A DNA stretch of 64,000 nt from Talpa occidentalis (GCF_014898055.3 NW_023603184.1:107064615-107128614); one strand, 5' to 3'; positions 13,433-26,164 are shown, counted from the first letter of the stretch. A program made the numbers and translations. The notes: generated from the letters alone by a model not told the origin.

Positions 13433-13698
13433 GGGCCTCCTCGGTGGCAGAGTGGGTTGAGTGCAGTGCTGTGAAGCTGTCCACAGTCTCCGCAGCACGA
13501 GTTCAATTCCTGGCCGGCTGGGGAGCTGCCCATATGGCATGGCAGACCTCTCCTGTCTCTCTCACTGCTCCCCTCAGCAGTGCTTTCGGTCGTCTGCCTG
13601 TTCTGCTCCCCACTCTGTCTCTGGTGAATCCTCTCACCCTCCCACGCCTCTGGCCTGTACCCCAGCTCTTGTATAAATAAATAAAATCTTTTTTTAAA
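13433..13698 (+). mobile_element. tRNA-derived T+ SINE, subfamily B
   Basis: It is flanked by a perfect 17-bp duplication AAAAGCTAAATAGCTCA at 13416-13432 and 13699-13715. The tail has ATAAATAAAATCTTTTTTT, the AATAAA and T-run combination of T+ SINEs. It lies only 254 bp upstream of the acceptor of the PDE11A 51-bp exon, antisense to it. Confidence 0.96.
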
Positions 13699-13984
13699 AA
13701 AAGCTAAATAGCTCATCTCAATTTTTATAGGTAGTTATTTATTTTATCAATGGACTGCAATGAGACTCAAGCCCACTATTTCCAAATGAGGCGAATATTT
13801 GTCCTGTAAGATCCCCTGGAACATGAATAAAAATGCAGTGTGTGTGTGTGCTGGCACATACCACAGGTTACTTGCTGACTCAACTTCCATCATGATCTAT
13901 TCTCATTTGCCTACTTTTATTACATAGGAAAGATTACATTGTTATGCTCAGCCATCTTCTACTTTTATTGTAAGAAGATTCTAT

Positions 13985-14290
13985 ATCCCTGCCCTATTGA
14001 CATCAGCCTTAATATGTGGCTTGCTTTGGCCAATGGAATGTAGGGCAAAGTGGCAGATGCCCCTCCTGCGCAGGCTGGAGCTGTCATGTGAAGCTGCTAC
14101 CTCCCTTTTTTCCATCTCTACCATGGGGGGCAGGGGGGCTACGGCCCCAAGAGGGACTGCTCTTTCAGCCTGGGCTCCCAAATGACAAAGGAACTTTGAG
14201 CAGAGCTGCAGCTAACCCATACCTGATGGCAGGTCATGTGAGCAAGAGGTCACCCTTTCTGTTTATTGCCACACCAGCTCACTGACACAG
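13985..14290 (+). mobile_element. Possible MaLR/MLT1-like LTR fragment
   Basis: The phrase TGTGGCTTGCTTTGGCCAAT and the following GC-rich text resemble the middle of MaLR-type LTRs. The ends are not recognisable, so the family call is weak. Confidence 0.35.
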
Positions 14291-14879
14291 GGATTTTGAA
14301 ACACAAAATCCAAGTCACAGGCTCTCTGTGACTGGAGTGGTCACAGGGATGGCTGTATGACCCTGCTCTGGTCAATGTAAGTGGAAGTATTGAGGCTACT
14401 TCTTTCCTTTTCTTTCTCTCCCTCCCTGGAGAACAGCAGTAAGGCAACAAAATTGGGCACCTATGGGGTGACAATCAAGTATGAATGATCATTTCATTCA
14501 TAGCAGACAAAAGAAATATGAGTCTGCTCCAGATTTCTAGTTATAGGGGACAAATACTCATTTGTTTAAGTCAGTGTTGGTATACCATGCAAACCTCAAA
14601 CAATAAATCTGGGAACGGCTAAATCCCTATTTACCTACCAACTTCAGAGAATCTAAGTCAGTATTTGGCTCTGAAAAGCAACTTATTTAATTTTGTTAAA
14701 CTCAGCATTTCCCAAATCTAATTAGGCACAGAACTTTCTTTCAGATGATATATTAAGCTAGTAACATTCCAACCTATTAAATGAGAACTTTGAGAAAAGC
14801 TGACCCAAGGCCTGCACCGTGTGTGACAGAAGCAGGGCCCTGCGGAGCAGCGTCCATGGCTGTCAGAACCCAGCGTAGG

Positions 14880-14985
14880 ATGTGGGGCGCCACTTCCCGG
14901 CTCTGGGAGTTTGGGCAAGTGACTCCTTCTCTTTAGGTCTCATGTGAAAATGGTATATTAATAATAATAATAATAATAATAATAA
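14880..14985 (+). repeat. MIR fragment ending in an (ATA)n microsatellite
   Basis: The segment from TTGGGCAAGTGACTCCTTCT to TGAAAATGG fits MIR and is followed at about 14957-14985 by ATA repeats ending in AATAAACAGG. Confidence 0.6.
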
Positions 14986-15068
14986 ACAGGTATCTACTGT
15001 TTAACATCAGTAATCTATTCTTGAAAACAGAGGTTCCACCTGAAAATGCCAAGAGTACTTTCACTATG

Positions 15069-15336
15069 TTTTTTAAAGATTTATTTATTTATGCATACCA
15101 GAACTGGGGCGGGGGGGGGGGGGGGGGGCAGTAAGAGGATTCACCAGAGACAAAGCAGGGAGCAGAACAGTCAGATCCACTGAAATACACTGCTGAGGGG
15201 AGCAGTGGGCGAGACAGGAGAGGTCGGCTGCACCATGTGTGTCACCTTCCAGGCCGGGGATTGTACTCGTGCTGCAGTGGCTGTGGATTGCTTCATAGTG
15301 CTGTGTCTTAACCCCTTGAGCCACCAGGAAGGTCCC
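15069..15336 (-). mobile_element. tRNA-derived T+ SINE, subfamily C, with long G-run
   Basis: It reads as the SINE on the minus strand: the head GGGACCTTCCTGGTGGCTCA is at the high end and the AATAAATAAATCTTTAAAA tail at the low end. Short flanks CTTTCACTAT and TTTTCACTAT look like the duplication. A near-pure G-run at 15107-15128 (C-run in the element's sense) has expanded within the 3' region. Confidence 0.92.
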
Positions 15337-16484
15337 TGTTTTCACTATTTTTAACTGAAAAAATTAGAGTGTATTATAAGACCTACAGCCACTTCCTAAA
15401 ATTTAAAAATAGAGTAAATTCCTGGGTGTGTATTAAACAAAAAATGATATTAGACTATAAATTGCTTTAAGTGTTACATTCTGATCTCAACCAATATAGT
15501 TTTTACAGAACTGCTTTATATTCAGTACTATCTTCTCTTCCATTGTAAACACTTTAATACAGTCATATATATATTTTTCACCATTGTGTTTCAATAATTT
15601 CTTCACTTTGGAGGGCGACTCATTATCAATTACTAAGCAAAAATGAGAGCTAAATGCTAGAGGCATGTGACAAGACAATAGCACAAGTGGCCCTTCCCGG
15701 GCAAGTTCTCACTGAGATGCTCGTTGTTGTGAGGCTTCACTCTGGCTCTCAAAATGTCTGTACATGATTCTGGTGTTATTCAGGCCAATTCTAGCTGGAA
15801 TATGAATCAAAACTTCATTTTGTTCAAAAAAATGCTTAAAATTTTGGGGACATAAATACGTATTTCCCCCAATATATGCAAAGGCATAAAAATGTTATAT
15901 TGACATATGAATATGTTCTATGAAAATTGGTTATTCAAAAACTAGAGATTTTTCTACTAAGAAAATTCTGTGGTGTGGACCTTCACATCACTCCTAGGAA
16001 GATTAAATGTAATGATACATGTTGAATACCCAGCACACAAATAATCAACTTATATTTATTGTATTAATATTCAATTACAATCCTATCATATAAATATTTG
16101 GAGTATTATGTCATCATACTATATCTTCATTGTCTCATAGTTATTAATAGGTATTTTCAATGCAGAAACAACTGAATAGATTTTTGTTCTTTGGCTCAGT
16201 TTATTATGGTAACTTTAATTTGACTGTCATCTTATTAGAATTTCTAACTATTTACAAGTCTCTTTTTGCTTTCTATCTTCAAAATTTATTTACCTAAAAA
16301 AAAGTTCCACAAAAACTCAAATTGAAGTTCAAAATCTCTGCCAGCAGGTGGTGCTTAGCAAGGCTTCTAAGTGTAAGGCATACTTACTTACTCCCTTGTT
16401 TAAATCTACTGAACCCACTTCTTTACTATTTAAAAAGGAAAAACACTATTAACTCCTCTGACTTGAAATTATTTGTATCAGTGA

Positions 16485-16870
16485 AATAGATAATAAAGAT
16501 TTGTTTATTACTGAGTTGTAGTTCTCTGTGTATTTTAGATATAAGTCCTCTGTCACTGAATGTTTTGCAAATATTATCTCTCAATCTGTGGCTTGTCTAT
16601 TAATTTTCTTTTAACGAACAGAAGTTCCAAAAGGCAACTGTACCTGAGGGGAGTAATCCTACATTGTGAAGAAATAAACAAGGATGTTTGAAAAATAAAT
16701 AATAGATAAAAATAAATAAATTTGATCAAGATTAATTTGCCATTTTGTTTATTGTTTCGTGTGTCCTTTCTAAGAAATTTTGGTGTATAGACTCTCAAGT
16801 TTGTGTCTACATCTTGTGCCATCTTGTAAAAACTTCATAGTCTCAACTTTTGTTATGGTCTATGATACAT
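16485..16870 (-). mobile_element. Old L1 ORF2 fragment
   Basis: The text GAGTTGTAGTTCTCTGTGTA, ATAAGTCCTCTGTCACTGAA and TTTTGCAAATATTATCTCTC is the reverse complement of the C-terminal part of mammalian L1 ORF2. No open frame survives. Confidence 0.75.
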
Positions 16871-16986
16871 CTGAAATAATACTGGTATATAGAGTGAGAT
16901 TAAGATTATATGAAATAAATGTCATGCTTACTTTTTAATAATTTTTAAATTTTAACCCTAGGAGTCCTTATGTCAAGAGGAATGCA

Positions 16987-17245
16987 GGGCCTCCCCTGGT
17001 GGCGCAGCGGTTGAGTGCTGGGTTGCGAAGCTGCCGGCAGCCTCTGCAGCGCTGGTTTGATCCCCAGCTGCCGGGCGAGGGTCCCACATGGCGCGCAGAC
17101 CTCTCCTGCCGCCCGCTGCTCCCCTCAGCAGTGTACTTCGTCAGTCTGTTCCCCCCTCTGGCTCTGGTGAATTCTCTCACCCTCCCGTGCTTCTGACTGT
17201 ACCCAGTGCTTGTATGAATAAATAAATAAATTAAAAAAAAAAAAA
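16987..17245 (+). mobile_element. tRNA-derived T+ SINE, subfamily A, inside a MaLR LTR
   Basis: It is flanked by the 12-bp duplication AAGAGGAATGCA. It has the subfamily A signatures GTTGCGAAGCTGCCGGCAGC, GTACTTCGTCAGTCTG and TTCTGACTGTACCCAGTGCT. The A-tail is 15 bases with little interruption, consistent with a fairly recent insertion. Confidence 0.95.
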
Positions 17246-17540
17246 AAGAGGAATGCAGGCGAAAGAGTTATAGTGAAGCCATGTGAGAAAGAATTGACCC
17301 ACCACTGCTAACACTGGAGATGGAAGCAGGCCTCTAGAAGCTGGCAAAAGTAAGGAAATAAACAGTCTCCTAGAGCTTCCAGAAGGAACAAAGCTCCACT
17401 CACACCTAGATTTTAACCCAGGGAGACCCATTGCAGACTTCTGACCTCCAGAACTTTAAGACAATAAATGTGTGTTTTCTTAATCCACTAAATTTGTGGT
17501 AATCTCTTACAGAAGTCATAGGAAACTAGTATTACAAATC
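17246..17540 (+). mobile_element. MaLR (MLT1-type) LTR, 3' part
   Basis: The end AGACAATAAATGTGTGTTTT, CTTAATCCACTAAATTTGTG and GTAATCTCTTACAGAAGTCA is the classic 3' end of MLT1-class LTRs, including the AATAAA signal. The SINE at 16987 interrupts its upstream part. Confidence 0.85.
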
Positions 17541-17680
17541 TGTTTCTCTCCTAGTCTTCCCCAACTCCACAAATGACATGTCAACCAATCAATTATTGAA
17601 TCAAACACCTGATTTTTCTCTCCTTTTTTCCCCCTCACATTAACTCCATTAGAAACAATGTCACTTTCACTCCTACATCT

Positions 17681-18701
17681 TTTTTTATTTAAATTTTATT
17701 TTTTATATTCACCATATAATTACAACCCCCTTATTTTGACCCAAGCCCTCCTTTCCCCGCCCCCCACCCCCTATAGACTGTCTCTGGTTCATAGTTGTTT
17801 GTTGATTTTGATATTTTCTTTCTTATAGTTATTCTTTTTCCTGGTCCCTTATTTAAGTTGTCTAGATTCCTGCTATGAGTGGGACCATCCGGTGTTTTTC
17901 TTTTTCTTTCTGGCTTATTTCTCTGAGCATGATTCCTTCCAGCTCCATCCATGTTGCTGCAAATTGCATGTGTTTATCTGTTTTGAATGCTGAGTAATAT
18001 TCCATGGTGTATATGTACCACATCTTCTTGATCCAGTCATCTATTTTTGGGCATTTGGGTTATTTCCAAAGCTTAGCTATTGTAAATAGTTCTGCTATAA
18101 ACATAGGGGTGCAGGTGCTCTTTGGAATTGATGTTTCTGTGTCCTTTGGGTAAATACCTAGGAGTGGAATTGCTGGATTACATGGAAGCTCTATGTTTTG
18201 TAGGTCCAGAAATCTCCACACAGCTCTCCATAGTGGTTGGACCAGTTTGCACTCCCACCAACAGTGCAGAAGAGTTCCTTTCTCTCCACAGCCTCGCCAA
18301 CATTTGTTGTTGTTAGTTTTTTTAATATGTGCCATTCTCACTGGTGTAAGATGGTATCTCATGGTAGTTTTGATTTGCATTTCCCTGATTACAAGTGATG
18401 TTGAACATTTTTTCATATGCCTGTTGGCCATTTGCATTTCCCCTTCAGAGAAGTTTCTTTTTAGCTCTTCTGCCCATTTTTGGACTGGATTATTTTCTTT
18501 GTTGTTGAGTCTCATCAGCTCTTTGTAGGTTTTTGTGATCAGTCCTTTATCATTAGTGTTGTGTGCAAAAATGTTCTCCCAGTTGGTGGGGTTTCTCTTT
18601 GTTTTTGTTATTGTCTCTTTTGCTGTGCAGAAGCTCTTTAATTTGATGTAGTCCCAGCTGTTTATCTTTGCCTTCATTATCACTGCTTTGGGTGATGTGT
18701 A
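17681..18701 (-). mobile_element. 5'-truncated L1, 3' kilobase
   Basis: The last kilobase of an L1 of the same family as the full-length copy at 50855-57204, in the gene's own orientation. On the minus strand an open stretch of 207 codons (18060-18683) matches the C-terminus of ORF2, with the Cys-rich signature C-X3-C-X7-H-X4-C (CWRGC...HCWWEC). The 5' truncation point is at about 18701, where homology to the full-length copy ends at the matching GGGTGATGTGT. The poly-A tail appears as the T-rich run at 17681-17705. I could not identify a clear target-site duplication. A stop after LWK cuts the frame before the normal ORF2 end. Confidence 0.93.
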
Positions 18702-18759
18702 TGTTTAAGAAGTATAAATCAGATTATTCCACTCCTCCAACTCCCCCTCTCCCCCATCA

Positions 18760-19285
18760 GCTGACAGTCATCAGTTGCATCCCATTGTACTTAGAATAAA
18801 ATCTAAATCGCAGAGAGTGACTTAAGAGCCTGTACAAAATGGCCCTTGGCACTGTCTCAAAATGTTCTTTATGTTGTGTACTTTTCCTTTTACATACTCC
18901 ACCCATATTCACCTCCCTTTGATTCTTCTAAACACCAAGCTCTTTTCTACCTTGGAAACTTCCTCACCCATATCACCTGGTTGCTATTTTTATCCTTCTG
19001 AAATTAGGTTAAATGTCACCTCTTCATTAAAGTCCTCTTTCATCACTTTGAGAAACCATCTTCCTCACCATGATGCTCTGAGTAAACAGACTATTTCCTT
19101 CACACCCTTTGTCAGAGTTGGAGTTACTTGTTAGCTTGTTCATCACCTGCCTCCTCACTAGACTGTAAGCATCTTAAAGGCAAAGATCAGACCTGCTTTT
19201 GGTCACTTATGTACATCCTGTCTCTGAGAGTGTCCCTGATACTTAGTTGGCATTCCATAAATAATTAGTGAATCAAGGAATATAA
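18760..19285 (+). mobile_element. L2 LINE 3' end
   Basis: It runs from CATCCCATTGTACTTAGAAT through CACTAGACTGTAAGCATCTT to GGCATTCCATAAATAATTAG, matching the L2 3' region (ORF end and terminal segment). It is an ancient mammalian element. Confidence 0.85.
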
Positions 19286-19414
19286 ATTAAAATAATCTTA
19301 AAAGAAAAGACTCTCTTCATTCCCCAGATATTTCACTGCTTAGATTAGTAGTGTCCTGAATTGGTGCTTTTTCTTCAATGAATTTATAATAGTCTTAGAA
19401 CCTAAACTGAGCAC

Positions 19415-19500
19415 TATAGGTAGGTTGCCAAATTTAACAAATAAAAATACAGAACACCCAGTTAAATTTGACTTTCAGATCCACAAGGAATAATATTTTT
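19415..19500 (+). repeat. Fragment of a palindromic DNA-transposon-like repeat
   Basis: GTTGCCAAATTTAACAAATA followed by AAATACAGAACACCCAGTTA resembles one arm of an ancient mammalian palindromic non-autonomous transposon. The second arm is absent. I cannot name the family securely. Confidence 0.4.
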
Positions 19501-21135
19501 AGTATAACTAATTCTGAAGTAATAACTAATTCTGAAGTATTACAATTATTAATTGTTGATCTGAAATTAAAAGTTAACTAAGCTTGTCTGTTCTTACCTG
19601 GCAGCCCTTCTTCCACTTTCTCCAAATTAAGAAGGTTGGAGCCAAATATGGAAAAATTCAAACCACATCCTAAAATTTTATGTTCCTCCCCCATTTCTAT
19701 ACTACAACATTTCCCAGCACCTTTTTTCTCCACAGTATTTAATTTGGCAAATCTACTGAAGGCTTAGAGTCTAGTACATTTTCAGCAATGCGAAATAACC
19801 TCATTAATCTAATACTTGTGACAAATCTATGGATGTCATTGGAGGAAATATAACAAAAGTAATCCTGATTACTTTTACTGTAGCCACTATTCAAAATGGA
19901 ATTATTATTGTCATATACAATAAATTATTGTGAATATAAATTATTATGACCATATTTTAATGTTTATATATTTACATATAAATATTTATTATAAATGTTA
20001 TAAATATGAATAAATAAGTATATAATTTTATATGGTATAGTGACATATATGGCACTAGCGACTAAAAATCAGGCAAATTTCTGTAGCTCAGAATAAAATT
20101 TATCAAATTAAAGAATTACATTTTTAAAATTACTATAGTCAAATCCTCTTGGAAAGTTAAAGATTCCTCTGTGATTCCTGATTATATTCACTTTATAAGC
20201 CTTCTTTAATTTGTATATTTCACATCAAACATCTCATTAAGAAATCATTTTTGGGTATAAAATGATTCGAATCTTTGAACAAATATGTTTTAGTTGAATG
20301 CATCAAAATAGCTATGAAGAAAGAAGCATTCATAAATCTTAATTACATAAATACTTTCTCTATGAGAAACATGGTTAAGTTGTGAGAGTTTAGCCATAAT
20401 GCTTGTTAATTTTTTGACAGATAATAACATTTGTATTAAGCTTACATATAAGAGTAAACAACTGATCTACAGAACACTTGACAAATAGTCTATTTTCACA
20501 AGAAAAATTTTATACCAGATAAACTCCATGCTTCTATTAATTTAGAAGACACTTTAAAGTAAAAATTAGTGAGTCAGTTTCATTAGTAAGCTCTACTTAA
20601 GAAACCATTCTAGTTTCCCAAATAAGTCACTATTTGCAAAATCCTACCAACTTCAATTAACGTCTAGATTGAACCTGCTCCCAGCAAAACAAAGAGCAAG
20701 CTAAAGCAATTATCAGACCCATGAACGACAGTGCAAAGAAGTCATGTTTTTGTGTCGAGTTACCACAGCAGGAAAAGATGATTAACTATATCTCAAAAGA
20801 AAAAACAACAAGCAGAGCTATGAAATAGGAGAGTTGCATCTAGCCTTGCCTTCTGCCACATGCAGTTCAACAGCAGAGTCAAATGCTTGTCTTGCAATGT
20901 CAGCAACTGTCCCTGAGCTGTTGAAGGCAAATCACTCACATCAATAGCTTTAGATGTTAATTTATTGTGGATCTGAGCAGCTAGTTGCTCCAGAACTGAG
21001 AAATGGACCATTACAGACATAGACTGAGAGGAGAACAAATGTAAAGGACCACTTAACAGAAAGGAGGAACACAGACCTTGCTGAGAACCCAGACAGAAGA
21101 GGGCAGAAGAGGGCAACATGGATATTTACTTATAT

Positions 21136-21196
21136 TGTTAGGGGGAAAAGGATGTCCTAAAGCTAATTCCTTTTATATCGGGGCTGCTCCGTAACA
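21136..21196 (+). mobile_element. Miniature 61-bp LTR with intact termini
   Basis: The first 35 bases (TGTTAGGGGGAAAAGGATGT and on to GCTAATTCC) equal the start of the solo LTR at 29849, and the last 22 (from ATATCGGGGCTGCTCCGTAACA) equal its end. The roughly 410 bases between are missing and replaced by TTTT. The flanks are the 4-bp direct repeat ATAT (21132-21135 and 21197-21200), so this looks like a genuine insertion that has lost its middle. It starts TG and ends CA like a retroviral LTR. Confidence 0.9.
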
Positions 21197-22689
21197 ATAT
21201 GTTTATAGTCCCAGTGGCAAAGTGGCACTTGAGGACACTTAATATAGGAGTTTAAATAAAGTGATCTGAAGTAAATTCTCAAATAATTTACATTGATGAT
21301 CTCTAAAGAAATAAAGAAGCTTTGCCATCAGCTGTAGGCTTCCAGCCAAGAAAAAGGACAGTCCACAAGAAATGAAAAGCCAATTAACTTGGAATGACTT
21401 GACAGAAGTGCCATCTGACTCCAGGATGCCGGGATTTCCTCACAAGATGATGACAGGCTTCAAAGACACTGCAGCTAAATGAATGTGTAGAAAATGAGAA
21501 ATTATCCATTTCTGCCATTAAATATTTAAGAAACTGCCCGATATTTCATGGATAACCAAAAAGGCAGTTTATATAACTACACCTGCATGTGATCTGTTAT
21601 CATGACCTTGGGGATATATCTGTCCTAAAAATATTTTTAGAATCTAAAAAATAACCAAACTTTTTGAATTTGTAGAATAAAAAATGCTTGCTAAATTGGG
21701 GTGACTTTAAGATCAGCTGCTTTTTAATTCCTACATACAGAAAAGAAGCATCACACTTACAATTCATATCAAAGGATATCTACAGGGGAACTGCTAGTGT
21801 AAGTTCTTGTGATAGATATTTTGGCTCCTTTTTTCCCATTTTGGGAAAAAAGTTTTATTTGGGACTTCACTTCTATTTGGTTGTTGGTGGTTATATGGAG
21901 CTCTGTGCCAATAATGATTCCTGAGGCTTAAGGAGGAGCTCAACAGGAAGATGTGCTGTGATTGATTAATGATGTCTTCCACAGACTTGGGAGAGAAGAG
22001 TGGTGGATGTGCGCTTTGTATTTGCAATCACAGGATATATCTGAATATAAGGAACAACTACTGGGTCAAACTCATTCAGTTCAGAACTCTGGATGAAAGA
22101 GATGTAAAGATATATTTTCACAAAATCATAGATGTATACATTTAAATGATTAGAGATATACCTAAAATACAAATGTAATTTTAATTTTCAGTTTGGATGA
22201 GAGGGCTATGTAGGTTACCAGTTGGATGTTGGTATAAGCAAAGAAAGAGACAAAGTTTGTATAGGTCTTTTCTCAAATCCCAGTATGATTTTGCTTTGAG
22301 TAGCTTCTTTTAGAGGGTTAGGCATAGCTCCTTAGATTTTTTAATTTTACTTTTTGTTAATTTTACTTTTCATGATTAGATTTCTTTTCATATCTTAATG
22401 GTGATGAAAATGGAAATGCAAAATGTTATGGAATTGTCTTCAGTGAATAGCAGTTTAGAACCCTCTAGCGCATGAAAGCAATTTGGTCCAACACCTGCTT
22501 AAAATTTTATCATCATGTAAGCCAACTCTACTACATATTCTGAGCACAGAAAATCAGAATCATCCTTTGAAGAACCACTAAGTGTAGTGTCTTTCATCTA
22601 GGGGTCAGCAGTACTTGGTTTTGCTAACGTGGATTAACAGTTCGTAGAATATCTGCAGCACTTCTGAGGGCAGGCAACTTCCTGAGCAT

Positions 22690-22795
22690 AGGGACTTTGG
22701 TGTCAGAATGCCCAAGTTCATAATCCTGGCTCCACTAGTCCTGTAAATGGCCTAATTACTTAACTTCCTCTTCCTCATCAGTAAAAGACAGGGAA
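22690..22795 (+). repeat. MIR fragment
   Basis: The segment ATAATCCTGGCTCCACTAGT, AATTACTTAACTTCCTCTTC and CTCATCAGTAAAAGA matches the MIR middle, with decay. Confidence 0.6.
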
Positions 22796-23089
22796 TTTGT
22801 GTACTTCCCATTTGCATTTCATTCACCAGAGCAAGCCTCCTGGTTTTAATTAATTTCATGGGAATGTGCAAGTGTAACCCCACTGCGGGTTCAGAGGGAC
22901 GAATCAAAAATATTTGGCGATAAGCTCACACAACTGGTTAGGCAATCAAATAGCCAGCTATGTTAGAAATTGTGTTTGAAATCAGAGTAAATGAGTCCAA
23001 CGTATGGGCTCTAGTATACAAATTTTATGATGTGTATTTGACATTTGCTTATTTTCTGATTCTCTTTTGTGCTTTAAAGATTGTATTTG

Positions 23090-23342
23090 GGGCCTCCCTG
23101 GTGGCTCAAGGAGTTAAGAGTCAGCACTAAGAAGCAATCTGCAGCCACTGCAGCAAAAGTTAGATCCCTGGCCAGGGAGCTTCCCACAAGGCACAGCAGA
23201 CCTCTCCTGAATCATCCTGCTGCTCCCCTCAGCAGTGTATTTCAGTCAATCTGCCTGTTCTGCTCCCCGCTCTGTCTCTGGTGAATCCTCTCAACCCCCG
23301 CCCCCAGACCTCTGGCCTGTACCCCATTCTTGTATGCATGAA

Positions 23343-23389
<47 letters not shown>

Positions 23390-23397
23390 ATTTTTTA
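23090..23397 (+). mobile_element. tRNA-derived T+ SINE, subfamily C, with expanded AAAT tail
   Basis: The flanks AAAGATTGTATTTG (23076-23089) and AAAGATCATATTTG (23398-23411) are an imperfect 14-bp duplication. The tail from about 23339 to 23391 is a pure AAAT tetranucleotide array of about 13 units, grown from the normal two or three. Confidence 0.95.
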
Positions 23398-25867
23398 AAA
23401 GATCATATTTGCTAGGCAGGATTTCCAAATAAGTGGGATTATAGTATATGCTTAAATATTCCTGATTTAATGTATATATTTCAGGTAATAAACAGATCAT
23501 TAAATACTGTTGATTTGACTAAACACTCATTATCCCCAGAGAAGAAAGTTTTTGTAAGTGAAGGTTTATGATTGGCTTATTTCTGTTACATAACTTTCAG
23601 GAACTGCTTAGTTATTAATTTCAATCATTTTAATATCCTTAGGATAAAAGAAACAGTCTATTTCTTTGAAAAAGTTGCATGTGGTAATAATTCTAATTTT
23701 GCTAGGTTTTTAGTAGTCTCCCATAAAAGAGCTCAGCCATTAACACTTAAATTAAAGGGATTTTTGATTAATTCTTTGTTGTATTCAATATGATTCCATA
23801 CATATGCATATTAGACTATAATTTATAACTGTTTTGAAATAAGTGTTCCTTTGCCACATTGCATTATTCCCCATATTTTATTTTAAAGTGAGGTTGTTTT
23901 TCTTAATCAGGTAGGTTATTAAATATATGAATGTTTCACAAAAGCTTTTCTAATGAAGTCCTAGCTTATTTGCTTTTCTTGTTTGTTAATAAGAACAGAG
24001 GAGAACATAGCATTCTTTTGAACTAATTGCGCAACCTGGATTAGTTACTGCAATTTCTAAAACAACTATAATATGTGCCAATGGTTTTTCAGATCAATCA
24101 TTTACATATCAGAACTATTAGCTGATTTCACTTAATGCCATATGTCTAAATAGCCCATTTACTGAATATTTATATAGGGTTATTTTCTATACTTTTTCCC
24201 TCAAGGGTTTTACATAATTGACAAGTCTACCATGGTTAATGATTTGGGAGTAAGAGACATTCCTTATTGCACTGGCTATGCAGGAATAACACGGAAAACT
24301 TTATGTTTGAAGCAGTGCGGTTTTCCTGGGAGCTCCATCTGCAGTGAAAGGAATGAGATAGAACCAGGCCTAGTTGGGCCACTGTCAAACTGGTTGGCCA
24401 CTATGGAAGAAAGGGAAATCCAAGACTGAGACTAAAATGGACAATTCCTAATTTAATCGGACTGGGCCGAGGTTTGTGGGTAGAGAAAGCAAATCAGATT
24501 TGATGAAGTAAGTTAGAGAGCTGCATCAATGCAGATGGGATATCTAGGCCATGAGCTATTCATTCTCAGGAAATAGCTAGTGAGGACTTAATTTGTGTCC
24601 AGCACTGTGTACACTGTCCCTATCTTACTGAAACTTCAGTTTCAGCAGCAGAGACACTAAACCAGGCAAACACAGGCATTGAAATAATTACTCCAAAGTC
24701 AGCTAACAAAATGCTGAAAGAGATGACGGGGGTGTAGGGAATATGGGGCGGTGGCAGGAAAATTGGTTATGGGTGGCTCTCTAAAATAGTACTGAATTTG
24801 AGACAGGTGGGGTGGGGAATCAGCCATGTCTAGGGTAGAGGGACAGTAATTTGAGAAGAAGAAAATGTCTCCTCAAAGTCACCTAAGGACAATGTGTAAA
24901 ATAATAATAAAATATTATTTTACAGAATATTACTATTTTACATAAAATAGTAAAATATTTACATAACTTTGTCAAAGTCTGGGAGAGGGTGGTAACACCA
25001 AGCAAAAGCCTTGTATTCCGGGAATGTGTAAGCCAGTGAAAGACTATCATAGATGATGAGAGACAGAGGGTATCAGGCAAGAGACATGATCTGCTTAGCT
25101 TGCAATCACTGTGACCTTATAAACCCTTTCATCCCCTTCCTCAATTATTCCCCCCTCCCCCACACCCAGAGGTGACCAGCTCTCTGACTTCTGAGGCAAT
25201 CATTCCCTTGGTGTCTCATGTCATTTTCCTGTGCTTGAACTTGCATATAAATGGATCCCACTACACATGGAACATGACCCCAAAGCTGTGTGGAGGATGG
25301 TTGGGGGATAGACAAGAGTAGATGTGGGAGAGATAATGGTGGCTGGGCCGGGATAATGGAGGTGGAGCCTGGGATCTATGCAGACAATACACAGGGATCT
25401 GGAAAGAAGAGCCTATTCAGTGAGAAAAGGGCCAGAGCCATAAAAATGCTCAACTTTTGTCTTTCTTTGTCATGCTCAGACAACTGACATGTATGAGAGA
25501 GTAATACTGCCTGGGACATGCAAACCAAGTCCCCAGCTAGTTCCCACACTTGACAGGCTCCACTCTGGCCCTCTTGGGCTGTGGCTTACCCTCCTGGGGA
25601 GAGAAATCATAGATCCCTGGAGATATGTCCATACTATGTTTCAGGTATCTGGGATCACCCAAACTAAGCTTCAAGGACTGCAGAATTCCCCCAGGTACTT
25701 CACAGACCCCACTACACTCCCAGGACTTGCTCAGGCTTCTTCCCAAGATTTGGACTCCACTGGGTGATGCTGTTTGGAATGTGCAGGTTGCGGGTGTCAC
25801 ACATTGTAAAAGCCAGCACAATTCAGAGAAGGGAGCAGATAGCTCTAACCTCTTCTAACCTTTTTCT

Positions 25868-26164
25868 TTTTTTTTTTTTTTTTTTTTTAAAGATTTATTA
25901 TTTATTTATTTATTTGTACAAGCACTGGGTACAGTCAGAAGCGCGGGAGGGTGAGAGAATTCACCAGAGCCAGAGCGGGGAGCAGAGCAGGCAGAAGGAC
26001 CGAAGTACACTGCTGAGGGGAGCAGCGGGCGGCAGGAGAGGTCTGCACGCCATGTGGGACCCTCCTCCGGTGGCCGGGGAGCAGCCGGGGATCAAACCGG
26101 CGCCGCAGAGGCCGCGGGCAGCTTCGCAACCCAGCGCTCAACCGCTGCGCCACCGGGGAGGCCC
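25868..26164 (-). mobile_element. tRNA-derived T+ SINE, subfamily A
   Basis: Oriented with PDE11A. A 17-bp perfect duplication TCTTCTAACCTTTTTCT lies at 25851-25867 and 26165-26181. The head is close to consensus, with a well-kept polymerase III B-box (GGTTTGATCCCC in the element's sense) and a long pure A-tail of about 20 bases, so this is one of the youngest copies here. Confidence 0.95.

Noticed and set aside
20793..21119. 108-codon minus-strand frame (EQLAAQIHNKLTSKAIDVSD)
   Set aside because: It looks protein-like in composition but matches no family I know, has no convincing splice sites, and ends beside the miniature LTR. I leave it as unexplained, probably chance or an old pseudogene.
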